Shown here: piece after piece, positions 29,227 to 39,669 of the stretch
Layout of the letters: each line of letters begins with the position of its first letter
How positions within the stretch are numbered: position 1 is the first letter of the stretch
From: Methylobacter sp. S3L5C
Lineage (GTDB): Bacteria; Pseudomonadota; Gammaproteobacteria; Methylococcales; Methylomonadaceae
Reading direction: 5' to 3'
DNA: 64,000 nucleotides
NCBI RefSeq assembly: GCF_022788635.1
Contig: NZ_CP076024.1
Coordinates: 2,356,001-2,420,000, forward strand
The notes under the pieces: generated by a model
Seen by the model: only the letters and a program-made list of their open reading frames with translations
Databases searched by the model: none
Told to the model about the DNA's origin: nothing
Translations under genes and position numbers: made by a program

Positions 29227-30789
29227 TTACTGACGTTTTTTTAAGCCTGTGGCGAGCAATAAAATCAAAAATATCCACAATAAGCAAGGTATTAGCCAAA
29301 ACCAATTTTGATAAAAAGTAACTGGTGGAGCATTAAGGTAAGGGACTTCGTATAAGCCTGCCCATGGCTGATGTATCGGTGATCTTTCCATGATTTCCCC
29401 CGATGCCAGAGATACAGTCGATATACCGGTATTGGTGACGCGCAATACGGGCCTTCGAAATTCTATGCCGCGTGCCAATGTCATGTACATGTGTTGATAG
29501 GGTTCTTGCCAGCTACCGTACCAAGAATCATTGGTTACATTGACGATAAACTGCGCGCCCAATTGAGCCAGCGAGCGTGAAAATCCGGGGAACAGACTTT
29601 CATAACATATTTGTGCGCCCATCTTATAACCATTCCAGTTCAACAGACGGGTAGGCCCTGCACCTCTTGCAAAATGACCGGTTTGCGGTAACCAGTCCCT
29701 GATTGCCGGGAAAAATTGTTCACCGGGTATGTATTCACCAAAGGCCAGCAAAATAGTCTTGCTGTAATGAGGCGGCACAATTTCACCATTCTTGTTTAAT
29801 ACGAAGAGGGAGTTGGTAATTAATCGGGATTGTTCATCAACACTGTACGCACCGGTAATAAGCGGCAGTTGTCTTTCATGAAGAAACTCAGCCAGGGCTA
29901 TTGGCAAGGCATTATTTGTAAATTGCTCGCCTAATAGCCCGGGAAAAGCGGTTTCCGGCCACATGGCAAAATCTATTTTTTTATCTTTATGGCTGTTAAG
30001 GGCATTATTCGTTAGCGCCATATAACGATTGAGAATTTCTTTGCTGTAGCCTTTACCTAATTCAGCGGCCATTTTTTCTGAATTCTCTGTGCTTGCCTGA
30101 ATGAGTAATGTTGTAAAAGCAGCATCCGGTTGTGGCAATCTTGCTTTAAGCCATAGACCGCCCATGTTCAACAAAAGAAATCCTGCAATAACTGCCGCGA
30201 ATATTATTTTTCCCGAGTTTTGTCGGCGCTTTTGCCAGGCAATATAAAGCGGCAAATTACAAAGTAAGGTTGCAGCACTGAGTCCGCTAAAACCAATAAT
30301 CTCAGCCCATTGGTAAAGAGGTATATTGGCTCCATACCACGAGTAACCAAAGTTCCAATCAAACAACGTGAATGAATGGGCTTCGCATAATACGGTGATA
30401 AGCGCCATCAATCCCAAAGATAGTCGATCAGACCATTTAAATTTTTGCCGTCCTGCAAACCATAGTAGTCCTGCCAATGGCACATATAAATGCGCTATTA
30501 ACGCGTAGAATAACATCCCAAATACAGCAACAGGCCAGTCCAGATGAGCAAATTCATGGAGCAGGTAGGTAACCCAGTTAAAGCCAATCAAGGTAAATAC
30601 AAAAGCAGTGATTAAGCCGCCAAGGATTACGTCTTTAAGTCGCGTTTGTTGATTCCAGAAAAGCCAAACCGGCACAAAACAAAATAATGAAGCCCATGGC
30701 GGAAAAGGGATATAACTGGTGCCAATCAGGATACCTGACAGGACAGGAAGTAACCAATGTTTTGGCTTGGTGGGTAATACGTTATTCAT
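29227..30789 (-). CDS. lnt: Apolipoprotein N-acyltransferase
   Basis: Lnt adds the third acyl chain to the N-terminal cysteine of lipoproteins at the inner membrane. The 520-residue protein has an N-terminal multi-TM half (about 1-215) and a nitrilase-like periplasmic domain with catalytic triad Glu279 (MWPETAFP), Lys344 (HYSKTILLAFGEY) and Cys395 (GAQICYES). A last membrane segment lies near 495-515. It is usually next to corC/ybeX, which are not here. It converges on hrpA. Confidence 0.96.
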   Translation of the reverse strand: MNNVLPTKPKHWLLPVLSGILIGTSYIPFPPWASLFCFVPVWLFWNQQTRLKDVILGGLITAFVFTLIGFNWVTYLLHEFAHLDWPVAVFGMLFYALIAHLYVPLAGLLWFAGRQKFKWSDRLSLGLMALITVLCEAHSFTLFDWNFGYSWYGANIPLYQWAEIIGFSGLSAATLLCNLPLYIAWQKRRQNSGKIIFAAVIAGFLLLNMGGLWLKARLPQPDAAFTTLLIQASTENSEKMAAELGKGYSKEILNRYMALTNNALNSHKDKKIDFAMWPETAFPGLLGEQFTNNALPIALAEFLHERQLPLITGAYSVDEQSRLITNSLFVLNKNGEIVPPHYSKTILLAFGEYIPGEQFFPAIRDWLPQTGHFARGAGPTRLLNWNGYKMGAQICYESLFPGFSRSLAQLGAQFIVNVTNDSWYGSWQEPYQHMYMTLARGIEFRRPVLRVTNTGISTVSLASGEIMERSPIHQPWAGLYEVPYLNAPPVTFYQNWFWLIPCLLWIFLILLLATGLKKRQ

Positions 30790-31335
30790 AGGGGATATAA
30801 AAGGGGGTTATGTGTTCTTGGGGTGTTTGCAGCGGACTATCTTAATTTTTTGTGAGATTACCGTTTTTATTTGACGGTGTGATGACAGTCTTGTTCGTTA
30901 AGATTTTTAAAGGCATGTTATGTAGATAATGGTGTAGCAAGTTTTAGTGTCATCATCACGATGAACTACTGCGTAATATCAACGGTTAAGTTTAACTTTG
31001 AAAAATAAGTAAAAACCTTCTTTATGGGATAAGAGCCACAGAATTTTATTCATGTTATTTTTATCCTGTTGTCACACAAAATTCATCAAACGGTAAAATT
31101 ATTTTAATAAAAAGTCGTTACAATTTTATCAATGCCAACAACGTGTTTTATTGAAATGTTGCAGATTGTAAGGAAGTAATAAGCCAATCATTAAAGATTA
31201 GTTACGACAAGTTGCTAGAGTAAATTACTTATGTTCCAAGATCATCATGAGCAAATTAGTTTAATCTCCCCCTGATATATCACTCAAAAGCCGCTGTTTA
31301 GCGGCTTTTTTTTGTACTGATTAAAGAGAGCTGGC
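30790..31335. other. 546-base region between lnt and parA with a plus-strand terminator
   Basis: No protein gene of normal size is visible. Two features stand out near its right end. A 14-codon frame from ATG 31231 to TGA 31275 (MFQDHHEQISLISP) has no ribosome site. A strong plus-strand terminator follows at 31286-31313. TTGTCA and TAAAAT near 31068-31098 could form a plus-strand promoter, but with a long 19-base spacer. A small RNA ending at the terminator is possible; nothing proves it. Confidence 0.4.
31286..31313 (+). terminator. Rho-independent terminator, strongest on plus strand
   Basis: AAAAGCCGCT and AGCGGC around a GTTT loop form a stem of at least 6 GC-rich pairs, extended by A-T pairs and followed by eight Ts on the plus strand. 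On the minus strand, where parA ends, only TTTT follows, so it could end parA too. The T8 on the plus strand implies a plus-strand transcript in the preceding gene-free region. Confidence 0.8.
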
Positions 31336-32115
31336 TTAATTATTATGAATTTCGGCATATAATGCCCGGTATTCGTCACTTAGCTTATGATTGGGAACAT
31401 AATGTATTAAAGGTTGTGATACGGTATGAGATTCTCTGACTTTAATTGACGGAGAGATCATTGAGGTAAGAACAGGAAGTCCTTCTGCGATAAGTTCGTC
31501 AACCAACTGGCGGGGTAAATTAGCCTGTTTTTGGAACTGATTAACAATAATGCCCTCAATTTCTAGGCTTTGGTTATGATCCGCTTTGACTTCTGTTACT
31601 GCTAGCATCAAGGTATAAAGGGCTTCTCTGGCAAAAGTGTCGCAATCAAAAGGGATTAAGCATTTTTCGGCAGCGATTAAGGCAGATTGGCTATAAAAAT
31701 TAAGAACAGGTGGCGTATCCATGTAAATTGCGTCAAAGCCTTCCAGTTTTTCCAGGGCTTCTTTTAATTTAAAAATCTTAAACCGAGATTCCAAACGACC
31801 TTGCAAGGGTTCAAGGTCAGGATGTGAAGGGACAACAAACAGGTTGGGAAAAGGCGTTTCATGGATGACAGCATCAAGTCCGGCATTATTATTGTTTCCG
31901 AACAGCGAAAGACTTAAGCAATCCTTAAAGAAAAGCGCAATTGTCTTGTCACTTTCGCTAACTTTGTGGCCTAACAGATAGTGTGTAGAATTACCTTGAA
32001 TATCCAAATCAATGACCAAGGTGCGCTTACCCTCCATGGCACTAATGGCAGCTAAATTACAGGTAATCGTTGATTTACCAACACCGCCTTTCTGGTTAAA
32101 GATAACTCTACGCAT
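31336..32115 (-). CDS. Orphan ParA/Soj-family ATPase
   Basis: A 259-residue ParA-type ATPase with the deviant Walker A motif KGGVGKST starting about residue 9, Walker A' (VIDLDIQGNSTHYLL) and a Walker B-like IYMDTPPVL. Proteins of this family position DNA, protein clusters or flagella and chemotaxis arrays by dynamic dimerisation on DNA. No parB or parS-like site is visible nearby, so plasmid partitioning is not supported. A role in placing chromosomal cargo is possible but cannot be read from the sequence. It ends near the terminator at 31286. Confidence 0.9.
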   Translation of the reverse strand: MRRVIFNQKGGVGKSTITCNLAAISAMEGKRTLVIDLDIQGNSTHYLLGHKVSESDKTIALFFKDCLSLSLFGNNNNAGLDAVIHETPFPNLFVVPSHPDLEPLQGRLESRFKIFKLKEALEKLEGFDAIYMDTPPVLNFYSQSALIAAEKCLIPFDCDTFAREALYTLMLAVTEVKADHNQSLEIEGIIVNQFQKQANLPRQLVDELIAEGLPVLTSMISPSIKVRESHTVSQPLIHYVPNHKLSDEYRALYAEIHNN

Positions 32116-32175
32116 GTTATTTCCCGTGTAATTTAAATAGATAAAAGCCGTATTATAAACCCTGAACCCGTAATA

Positions 32176-32661
32176 TCAAATGCGTATAAAAGTGGTCGCA
32201 TGACAGGCTGGACACTCAGGGATTTCACTGGTTGTTTTAAAAGCTATTTCTTTACCACAGTCATCACAAATAAATGTGCCGGGTACGGTGATGTCACCGC
32301 TATGGTAAGTATGTGTTTCAGCTAACTGTTTTAATTTATCCAGTTCCAGGCGGGTTTTGTCAGCAACGCTTAAAAAAGCATCCAACGTGAAGTTTTCAAT
32401 TAATTCAATATCAAATTTAAACCACTCCGAGAGTGAATCTTTATCTTCCTTGTCTGATAGGCCATGGGCAGCACCTTCAATATCACGTTTAATATAGCCT
32501 GAAAGTTTGTTCAGTTCATCAGCAGTCAAGTCGCTAGTTTTGCTGGTTTTTTCTTTTGAAATTTCCAATGCTTCAGCAAAAGAATGTAGTGTATTCTCCA
32601 TGGTTTCATGAAGATGCTTCATGAAATCGGAATAGGCGGCGATCAATTTATTTTTATTCAT
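32176..32661 (-). CDS. Zinc-ribbon protein, YbeL-like (DUF1451)
   Basis: A 161-residue protein with a helical N-terminal part (about 1-115) and a C-terminal zinc ribbon (CDDCGKE near 134-140, CPACHATTF near 152-160). This is the architecture of the DUF1451/YbeL family. As in Escherichia coli, it is divergent from leuS, which supports the assignment. Its function is unknown. It is 60 bases from parA on the same strand, so the two may be co-transcribed. Confidence 0.88.
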   Translation of the reverse strand: MNKNKLIAAYSDFMKHLHETMENTLHSFAEALEISKEKTSKTSDLTADELNKLSGYIKRDIEGAAHGLSDKEDKDSLSEWFKFDIELIENFTLDAFLSVADKTRLELDKLKQLAETHTYHSGDITVPGTFICDDCGKEIAFKTTSEIPECPACHATTFIRI

Positions 32662-32744
32662 GGTTCAACTCCTGAAAAATGGCGCTTTAGATTTAAGCAA
32701 CTGTGCGGTATTCTAACGCTTTTGACCGGTAAAAGACGAGAAGG

Positions 32745-35198
32745 ATGCAAGAAAATTATCAACCGCTCGCTATTGAGCAAGAAGTGCAGGCTGCATGGGA
32801 AGCTTCAGGGGTATTTAACGTCTCGGAATCTTCTACTCAGGAAAAGTATTATTGCTTATCCATGTTCCCTTATCCTAGTGGTAAATTGCACATGGGTCAT
32901 GTGCGTAATTACACTATTGGCGATGTCATCAGTCGTTATCAACGCATGCTCGGGAAAAATGTTTTGCAGCCTATGGGCTGGGATGCTTTTGGGCTTCCCG
33001 CAGAAAATGCGGCGATGCAACATGGCGTTCATCCTGCTGACTGGACGTATGAAAATATCGATTATATGCGTGATCAGCTTAAGCGACTCGGCTTTGGTTA
33101 TGATTGGAGTCGCGAATTAGCGACTTGTGATCCGGAATATTATAAGTGGGAGCAATGGTTTTTTCTTAAATTGTTGGCCAAAGGCCTGGTTTATAAAAAA
33201 ACCGCACCGGTTAACTGGTGTCCAAATGACATGACAGTTCTGGCCAATGAGCAGGTTATTGATGGTTGTTGCTGGCGTTGCGATACACAAGTCGAGCGCA
33301 AGGAAATCGCGCAGTGGTTTTTAAAAATCACGGCTTATGCTGATGAATTACTTGCTTCACTTGAAGCATTAGATGGTTGGCCGGAACAGGTTAAGACCAT
33401 GCAGGCTAATTGGATAGGGCGTTCTGAAGGTGTGGAGATGGATTTTCCGGTAGTGGGCATGGATCAGCCCTTGCGGATATATACCACGCGCCCTGACACC
33501 TTAATGGGAGTAACTTATCTGGCCGTTGCTGCTGAACATCCACTGGCGTTAAAAGCTGCCGAAAGTAATGATGATATCAGTGTGTTCATTAACGAATGCA
33601 AAATGATGGAAACTTCTGAAGCAGCCATGGAAACCATGGAAAAACGCGGCATTGATTCCGGTATTAAAGCTTTGCATCCCGTTTCCGGTGAGCAAGTACC
33701 TGTCTGGATAGCCAATTTCGTGTTAATGGGTTACGGCACTGGTGCAGTAATGGCAGTACCTGCTCATGATCAACGTGATTTTGAGTTTGCAAAAAAATAC
33801 GGCATTGCCATTAAGCAAGTGATTTTTGCTGATGATGCTGAAAATGCCGGCGATTGTACAGAAGAAGCTTATACCGCAAAAGGGCTATTGCGTCATTCAG
33901 GTGAGTTTGATGGGTTAACTTCAGAACAGGCTTTTGTGGCTATTTCCAAAGTTCTGGAAAAAGACCAAAAAGGCGAGCGAAAAACCAATTTCCGTTTACG
34001 TGATTGGGGTGTTTCCCGTCAACGTTATTGGGGTGCACCAATCCCCATTATTTATTGTGATGATTGTGGCACTGTGCCTGTGCCGGAGCAGGATTTGCCG
34101 GTGCAATTACCACGAGATGTGGTGCTTGACGGTTCACAATCGCCTTTGGTAGCGCATCCGACTTTTTCCCACGTTGACTGCCCGTCTTGCGGTAAAGCCG
34201 CTCGCCGCGAAACCGATACCTTTGATACTTTTATGGAATCGTCGTGGTATTTTGCGCGGTTTTCAGGTAATAACCCGGATACCATGCTTGATAACAGTGC
34301 CAAATACTGGTTGCCGGTTGATCATTATATCGGTGGTATAGAACATGCGATTTTACACTTGTTATATGCGCGGTTTTATACCAAGTTATTACGTGATGAA
34401 GGTTTGTTGGTCTGTGACGAGCCGTTTAAAAAGTTGTTGACACAAGGTATGGTGCTAAAAGACGGCACTAAAATGTCCAAGTCCAAGGGTAATACTGTTG
34501 ATCCACAAGGTTTGATTGATCAATATGGTGCGGACACGGTACGTTTGTTTATTATGTTTGCAGCCCCGCCTGAACAATCTCTGGAATGGTCTGATAGTGG
34601 TGTTGAAGGGGCATTCAGATTTTTGAAAAGACTCTGGAAACAGGCGTATTTACATAGTGAAGCGGGCGGGTCTCCGCAACCAGTTGATAAATCGTCGTTA
34701 ACCGAAGAGCAGCAAACCGTTCGCCGCCAGGTACATCAAACCATCCAAAAAGTCAGTCATGATATTGGTGTGCGTATTATTTTTAATACCGCAATTGCCG
34801 CCAACATGGAATTGGTCAATACTTTATCCAAATTTACCGATGCTTCCGATAATGGCAAAGCCGTTCGTCAGGAAGCTTTGGAAGCGATTGTCTTGATGCT
34901 GGCACCGATAGTGCCACATATATGCGATCAACTTTGGAAAGACTTAGGTCATCATCAAGCAGTGGTTAGCGTATCATGGCCCGAATTGGACAGTACTGCC
35001 TTAGAGCAGGATTCAATCGAGATGGTGATACAGGTTAACGGTAAATTACGCAGTAAAATTTGTGTTTTGGCAACGGCTTCAATAGATGAAATTAAAACTA
35101 TGGCGTTGAGTGATGAAAATGCCCTGCGCTTTATTGAAGGTAAACCCATCAAAAAAGTGATCGTCGTGCCTAAAAAATTGATTAATATTGTTGTTTAA
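32745..35198 (+). CDS. leuS: Leucyl-tRNA synthetase
   Basis: This class I synthetase charges tRNA-Leu. The 817-residue protein has HIGH-type [13 protein letters not shown] near residue 43, KMSKSKGN near 575 and an intact editing domain with TTRPDTLMG. It is somewhat shorter than the 860 residues of Escherichia coli LeuRS. The N-terminus [14 protein letters not shown] is typical, which supports ATG 32745 although AAGG sits very close to it. It heads the conserved leuS-lptE-holA run. Confidence 0.98.
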   Translation: MQENYQPLAIEQEVQAAWEASGVFNVSESSTQEKYYCLSMFPYPSGKLHMGHVRNYTIGDVISRYQRMLGKNVLQPMGWDAFGLPAENAAMQHGVHPADWTYENIDYMRDQLKRLGFGYDWSRELATCDPEYYKWEQWFFLKLLAKGLVYKKTAPVNWCPNDMTVLANEQVIDGCCWRCDTQVERKEIAQWFLKITAYADELLASLEALDGWPEQVKTMQANWIGRSEGVEMDFPVVGMDQPLRIYTTRPDTLMGVTYLAVAAEHPLALKAAESNDDISVFINECKMMETSEAAMETMEKRGIDSGIKALHPVSGEQVPVWIANFVLMGYGTGAVMAVPAHDQRDFEFAKKYGIAIKQVIFADDAENAGDCTEEAYTAKGLLRHSGEFDGLTSEQAFVAISKVLEKDQKGERKTNFRLRDWGVSRQRYWGAPIPIIYCDDCGTVPVPEQDLPVQLPRDVVLDGSQSPLVAHPTFSHVDCPSCGKAARRETDTFDTFMESSWYFARFSGNNPDTMLDNSAKYWLPVDHYIGGIEHAILHLLYARFYTKLLRDEGLLVCDEPFKKLLTQGMVLKDGTKMSKSKGNTVDPQGLIDQYGADTVRLFIMFAAPPEQSLEWSDSGVEGAFRFLKRLWKQAYLHSEAGGSPQPVDKSSLTEEQQTVRRQVHQTIQKVSHDIGVRIIFNTAIAANMELVNTLSKFTDASDNGKAVRQEALEAIVLMLAPIVPHICDQLWKDLGHHQAVVSVSWPELDSTALEQDSIEMVIQVNGKLRSKICVLATASIDEIKTMALSDENALRFIEGKPIKKVIVVPKKLINIVV

Positions 35199-35285
35199 AT
35201 TATGTAGGGCGATTTTGGTTGCCCTTTAAAAAGATTAGTGGGTGATTTTGTTGCCCACTAATTGATTGTTTTAATGGAGTTGCGT

Positions 35286-35783
35286 GTGCTGGTAAAAAAA
35301 ATGCTTATCTTAACTTTCGCTTTGTTAGTAAGCGCTTGTGGTTATCATTTACGGGGTCCTCTGCAGCTGCCTGCAGGCCTGAAAAATGTTTATTTGGAGG
35401 GTGGTTCAGGACAGTTACGCGAACAATTTGTACGTGCCATGGATATTTCTTCTGTGCCAATGGCAAGTTCTCCTGAGACGGCAGGTATGATTGTCAAAAT
35501 TTCCGGCGAAGATAGTGAACGCAGGGTGTTATCACTGGGTGCAGGGGGGGCCGCTAACGATTTTGAATTGGGCTATCGTTTTGATTTTGAATTGGTTGGT
35601 GCTAACAATCAACTACTGATGGCGCGTGAGCCTGTCGAAATCAAGCGTGAATATTATAATGATCAGTTGGCTGTTATTGCACAAGGTAACGAAGAATTAG
35701 TGATACGTAACGAAATGTATCAACAAGCCGTACGTACAATTGTTAACCGTGCCAGAATGCTGTTGGGAGCCAAGCCCAAATAA
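35286..35783 (+). CDS. lptE: LPS-assembly lipoprotein LptE
   Basis: LptE plugs the LptD beta-barrel and helps insert lipopolysaccharide into the outer membrane. I choose GTG 35286, which has GGAG six bases upstream. It gives 165 residues with a signal peptide ending in the lipobox LVSAC, followed by the family's GYHLRGP opening. The frame is open further upstream, to a TTG at 35262, but without a ribosome site. Position between leuS and holA is the usual one. Confidence 0.95.
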   Translation: MLVKKMLILTFALLVSACGYHLRGPLQLPAGLKNVYLEGGSGQLREQFVRAMDISSVPMASSPETAGMIVKISGEDSERRVLSLGAGGAANDFELGYRFDFELVGANNQLLMAREPVEIKREYYNDQLAVIAQGNEELVIRNEMYQQAVRTIVNRARMLLGAKPK

Positions 35784-35784
35784 T

Positions 35785-36810
35785 ATGCGCATTAAGCCTG
35801 AACAATTAAGTGCCGATCTACAAAAGGGTTTGAAGCCGGTGTACTTTATCAGTGGCGATGAGCCATTGCAGTTAGGTGAAATGGCCGATGGAGTAAGAAA
35901 GTCAGCAAAAAAAGCAGGCTTTGACAGCCGTGAGATTATTTCAGCGGAAACAGGATTTGAATGGAATCAGTTGGCATTTACGGCTGATTCTTTATCTATT
36001 TTTGCGGATAAAAAAATTATTGATTTACGATTGCCATCGGGTACCCCAGGAACAGAGGGCTCTAAAGCGTTGATTGCTTATTGCCAACGAGTACCTGAAG
36101 ACACTTTATTACTCATTACTGCGGGGAAAATAGCCGGTAGTGCATTAAAATCCCGTTGGTTTGAAGCGCTGGATAAAGTGGGTGTTGTTATTCAGGTTTG
36201 GCCATTGGAGGGTCAGGATTTAATCCGCTGGCTACAACAAAGAATGCAGCAACGCGGATTACACGCTGAAGTAGAGGGTTTGCGAGTATTGGCATCCAGA
36301 GTTGAAGGGAATTTGCTGGCTGCCGCTCAGGAAATAGAAAAGCTTTATGTGCTTTACGGAACCGGCAACCTTAGCAATCAGCAGATTTTAGAGGTTGTCG
36401 CCGATAGCTCAAGATACGATGTATTTAAACTGATGGATAGCGTCTTGTCTGCCAGCGTCAACCGTATATTCAAGGTATTGTCAGGCTTGCGATCGGAAGG
36501 TATTGCCTCGCCGATTGTATTGTGGGCTTTGACACGTGATGCCAGGTTATTAATAAAAATAAAATTGGCGCTCTCTCAAGGACAAAATAAAGACGTCGTG
36601 TTTAAAAAAAATCAAATCTGGGATAAACGTAAGCAACTGGTTAGTAACGCGTTGAACAGGCTTGGTAATAGCGATTTAAATAGTATATTGGTTCTGAGCG
36701 CCAAGGCCGACAGACAAATCAAGGGGCAGGAACAAGGTGATGCATGGGAAACTTTGCTGACTATTTGTTTGCTGTTTGCCTCGGCACCAGTTTTGACCTA
36801 TGCCGACTAA
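35785..36810 (+). CDS. holA: DNA polymerase III subunit delta
   Basis: HolA is the delta subunit of the clamp loader; it opens the beta clamp. Starting at ATG 35785, one base after the lptE stop, the protein has 341 residues, close to the 343 of Escherichia coli HolA. The N-terminal MRIKPEQLSADLQKGLKPVY and FISGDEPLQL are typical. The longer frame upstream overlaps lptE and is rejected. It is the last gene of the leuS-lptE-holA operon. Confidence 0.95.
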   Translation: MRIKPEQLSADLQKGLKPVYFISGDEPLQLGEMADGVRKSAKKAGFDSREIISAETGFEWNQLAFTADSLSIFADKKIIDLRLPSGTPGTEGSKALIAYCQRVPEDTLLLITAGKIAGSALKSRWFEALDKVGVVIQVWPLEGQDLIRWLQQRMQQRGLHAEVEGLRVLASRVEGNLLAAAQEIEKLYVLYGTGNLSNQQILEVVADSSRYDVFKLMDSVLSASVNRIFKVLSGLRSEGIASPIVLWALTRDARLLIKIKLALSQGQNKDVVFKKNQIWDKRKQLVSNALNRLGNSDLNSILVLSAKADRQIKGQEQGDAWETLLTICLLFASAPVLTYAD

Positions 36811-36919
36811 CAGGACTGTTCAATATTTTGCGCCCGTTTCTCTATGGATTGGTGCAGATTTAAGCTGATTTGATAAAGCAATTTGAGTAAATACTTGCTT
36901 AACGCTTGCTACAACGTAA

Positions 36920-37050
36920 GTCATTGATATTAATTTTAGAGTGTAGATTGTCTTATTTTTGTACAATTTAACAAAACGGTAATAAAAACGGCTGTTAAGA
37001 GCCTTAGGTAACAGTTAATGCACAGCGTTATCCACAAGACTTGTGTATAT
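36920..37050 (+). repeat. Duplicated DnaA-box element, copy 2
   Basis: Second copy of the element at 28950-29090. The core GTACAATTTAACAAAAC begins at 36961 and the DnaA box TTATCCACA lies at 37028-37036, again 67 bases later. The pairing segments here are AACGG and CTGTT instead of AACTG and CAGTT: a T-A pair in copy 1 becomes a G-T (wobble) pair here, consistent with a kept RNA or DNA stem. The hairpin over the box also survives with changed bases (CACAA with TTGTG). It lies between holA and the fusA2 leader. Confidence 0.65.
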
Positions 37051-37203
37051 CTGGGAAAATTTTATTATTTGCCGGTAACAACACAATAAAAAACCCAAAA
37101 ATGGTACTTTTTTATGGCATCTAAATATAACACAGGGTTTTTCCTGTATTTTTGCCAAGTTTTCAGGTTAAAATAGCGGGCTTTAAAAGCTGGATGAGTG
37201 AGC

Positions 37204-37377
37204 GGCGATGGTGACTTGTAAAGTGCCACCTCACTTGGCTTGAGCTACCTGCAAGTATTCGACACGTTTCACCATGCCTTGCCGCTACGGTCTTAGGTTA
37301 TAATGACTGTAGTTTACGGCAAGGTATCGCATGCCCCAGTAAGAACCCTCCTGAGTTGATACTCACGGGTGGTCACC
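37204..37377 (+). ncRNA. Putative structured leader RNA upstream of fusA2
   Basis: The 5' region of the EF-G gene shows several strong pairings. ATGGTGA (37208-37214) can pair with TCACCAT (37269-37275), extended by GGC with GCC. Part of the same left arm, GGTGAC (37210-37215), can instead pair with GTCACC (37372-37377), so the two folds exclude each other. A hairpin at 37277-37324 has CCTTGCCG against CGGCAAGG plus a second CTAC/GTAG stem. Another at 37345-37370 has ACCC/GGGT and TGAGT/ACTCA. A TAAAAT near 37169 could be the -10. I recognise no known RNA family. The function is inferred only from position and pairing; it could also be a mobile palindromic element. Confidence 0.45.
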
Positions 37378-37413
37378 AAAAAAGTTTTTTATGCCCAACT
37401 TTAGAGTAAAAAC

Positions 37414-39504
37414 ATGACAGATTTAGCGCATTATAGAAATATCGGCATCTTCGCTCACGTCGATGCCGGTAAAACAACAACCACCGAGCGGATTTTAAAG
37501 CTGACAGGTAAAATTCATAAAATCGGTGAAGTGCATGATGGCGAAACCACTACCGACTTTATGGACCAAGAGCGTGAGCGTGGTATTACCATTCAGTCAG
37601 CGGCAACGACTTGTTTTTGGAAAGATTATCGTTTTAATATTATTGACACCCCGGGACACGTTGACTTTACTATCGAAGTTTACCGTTCTCTTAAAGTATT
37701 GGATGGTGGTATCGGCGTTTTTTGTGGTTCAGGTGGTGTAGAGCCTCAATCAGAAACCAACTGGCGTTATGCGAATGACTCTGAAGTTGCTCGTGTTATT
37801 TATATCAATAAGCTGGATCGTATTGGTGCAGACTTCTACCGTGTAGTTAAACAGGTTGAAGAAGTACTGGGCGCTCACCCATTGGTTATGACGCTGCCTA
37901 TTGGTACTGAAGACCAGTTTACCGGTGTGGTTGATGTATTAACCCGTAAGGCGTGGATATGGGATGATTCTGGCGACCCAATGAACTATACCATTCAGGA
38001 TGTTCCTGCTGACATGGTCGCAGACACTGAAAAATGGCGCGAAAAATTGATTGATGAAGTTGCTGATCAATTTGATGACGTTATGGAAAAATATCTTGAA
38101 GGTGAAGAACCTGATATCGATACCATTAAGCGTTGTATCCGTAAAGGTACCATTAACCTGGATTTCTTCCCGACTTTCTGTGGTTCATCTTTCAAAAACA
38201 AAGGCGTACAACTGGTTCTTGATGGCGTTATTGATTATTTGCCTTCTCCAACAGAAGTTAAGCCACAGCCTGAAGTCGATATGGAAGGCAACCCAACAGG
38301 TCTTTTTGCTATCGTTGATGCGGAAAAACCGTTACGTGCCTTGGCATTTAAAATTATGGATGACCGTTTTGGCGCATTGACCTTCTTACGTATCTATTCC
38401 GGAAAACTGGAAAAAGGTACGTCAGTATTAAATACGTTTACCGGTAAAACCGAGCGTATCGGTCGTATCGTTGAAATGCATGCCGATGTTCGTGCCGAGC
38501 TTGAATCTGCACAAGCAGGTGATATTGTTGCTGTTCTGGGTATGAAGAATGTGCAAACCGGTCACACTTTGTGTGATCCAAAATTCCCTGCAACATTAGA
38601 ACCGATGGTATTCCCTGATCCCGTTATTTCACTGGCTATATCACCAAAAGATAAAGCCGCTTCTGAAAAAATGGGTATCGCACTGGGTAAAATGATTCAG
38701 GAAGATCCTTCTTTCCACGTTGAAACTGATGAAGACAGTGGTGAAACCATTCTTAAAGGCATGGGCGAGTTACATCTTGACATTAAAGTTGATATCTTAA
38801 GACGTACCCATGGCGTTGATGTTGTTGTCGGTAAACCTCAAGTAGCTTACCGTGAAACCATTACCAAAGCGGTTGAAGACGAATATACTCATAAGAAGCA
38901 ATCAGGTGGTTCAGGCCAATACGGCAAGATCAACTATATCATTGAGCCCGGTGAACCCGGTTCAGGCTTTGTCTTTCAATCAGCAGTTACTGGCGGTAAC
39001 GTACCACGCGAATACTGGCCTGCTGTTGAAAAAGGCTTCAAAAGCATGTTGGATAAAGGTGTTTTGGCCGGCTTCCCTTGTTTGGACTTTAAAGTTATCT
39101 TAACCGATGGTGCATTCCACGCGGTTGACTCCTCTGCGATTGCCTTTGAAATTGCTGCGAAAGCGGCTTTCCGTCAGTCAATTCCAAAAGCCAGTCCACA
39201 ATTGATTGAACCAATTATGGCTGTAGATACCTTTACTCCATCAGATCATGTGGGTGATGTTATTGGTGACCTTAATCGTCGCCGTGGCATGATAAAATCT
39301 CAAGATGCTGGCGTAAGTGGCGTGCGTATCAAATCAGATGTACCATTGAGCGAAATGTTCGGTTACATCGGTGATTTACGCACCATGACTTCAGGTCGCG
39401 GTCAATTCTCTATGGAATTCTCGCACTATATGCCATGTCCTAAAAACGTAGCAGAAGAAGTTATTAAAGAAGTAAACGAACGCAATAACGCTAAAAAGAA
39501 ATAA
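37414..39504 (+). CDS. Elongation factor G, FusA2 type
   Basis: A 696-residue translational GTPase with all five domains in order. G1 is [11 protein letters not shown], the switch 2 motif DTPGH and G4 NKLD. The openings [19 protein letters not shown] and [19 protein letters not shown] match the second EF-G (FusA2) found in many gammaproteobacteria, not the housekeeping FusA of the str operon. No rpsL, rpsG or tuf is adjacent. Paralogues of this group are thought to act in translocation or recycling under particular conditions. It follows a long leader and ends at a strong hairpin. The ribosome site before ATG 37414 is weak. Confidence 0.93.
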   Translation: MTDLAHYRNIGIFAHVDAGKTTTTERILKLTGKIHKIGEVHDGETTTDFMDQERERGITIQSAATTCFWKDYRFNIIDTPGHVDFTIEVYRSLKVLDGGIGVFCGSGGVEPQSETNWRYANDSEVARVIYINKLDRIGADFYRVVKQVEEVLGAHPLVMTLPIGTEDQFTGVVDVLTRKAWIWDDSGDPMNYTIQDVPADMVADTEKWREKLIDEVADQFDDVMEKYLEGEEPDIDTIKRCIRKGTINLDFFPTFCGSSFKNKGVQLVLDGVIDYLPSPTEVKPQPEVDMEGNPTGLFAIVDAEKPLRALAFKIMDDRFGALTFLRIYSGKLEKGTSVLNTFTGKTERIGRIVEMHADVRAELESAQAGDIVAVLGMKNVQTGHTLCDPKFPATLEPMVFPDPVISLAISPKDKAASEKMGIALGKMIQEDPSFHVETDEDSGETILKGMGELHLDIKVDILRRTHGVDVVVGKPQVAYRETITKAVEDEYTHKKQSGGSGQYGKINYIIEPGEPGSGFVFQSAVTGGNVPREYWPAVEKGFKSMLDKGVLAGFPCLDFKVILTDGAFHAVDSSAIAFEIAAKAAFRQSIPKASPQLIEPIMAVDTFTPSDHVGDVIGDLNRRRGMIKSQDAGVSGVRIKSDVPLSEMFGYIGDLRTMTSGRGQFSMEFSHYMPCPKNVAEEVIKEVNERNNAKKK

Positions 39505-39512
39505 TCTGTATC

Positions 39513-39540
39513 GTAGCCGGGCAGACAACTGCCCGGCTAC
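39513..39540. terminator. Perfect 11-bp hairpin after fusA2
   Basis: GTAGCCGGGCA at 39513-39523 pairs perfectly with TGCCCGGCTAC at 39530-39540 across GACAAC. It begins 8 bases after the fusA2 stop. There is no T-run, so it is either a terminator without a U-tract or a 3'-end stabiliser. Confidence 0.65.
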
Positions 39541-39669
39541 ACAATGCACCATCATCTAAAATAAAAATTCCCCTCATACCGGCCAGTCAAGATTTATGAC
39601 TTCAATGTCGAAATCGCTTGTCTTGTAAACCTCCCATCTTCGCTTTTCCTGTAATATCTGTCGGAATAT

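Noticed and set aside
31336-32115. Plasmid-type partition locus
   Set aside because: Only ParA is present; no ParB, parS-like sites or replication gene, and the neighbours are chromosomal housekeeping genes.
35740-35784. Longer holA start overlapping lptE
   Set aside because: ATG 35785 directly after the lptE stop gives the normal HolA N-terminus and length.
28950-37050. Replication origin suggested by the two DnaA boxes
   Set aside because: Single boxes 8 kb apart, with no box cluster, AT-rich unwinding repeats or dnaA/dnaN/gyrB nearby.
37204-37377. 6S RNA, tmRNA, SRP RNA or RNase P RNA in the fusA2 leader
   Set aside because: None of the diagnostic conserved segments of these RNAs could be found on either strand.
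37414-39504. Housekeeping fusA of the str operon
   Set aside because: No rpsL, rpsG or tuf neighbours, and the N-terminal sequence follows the FusA2 pattern.
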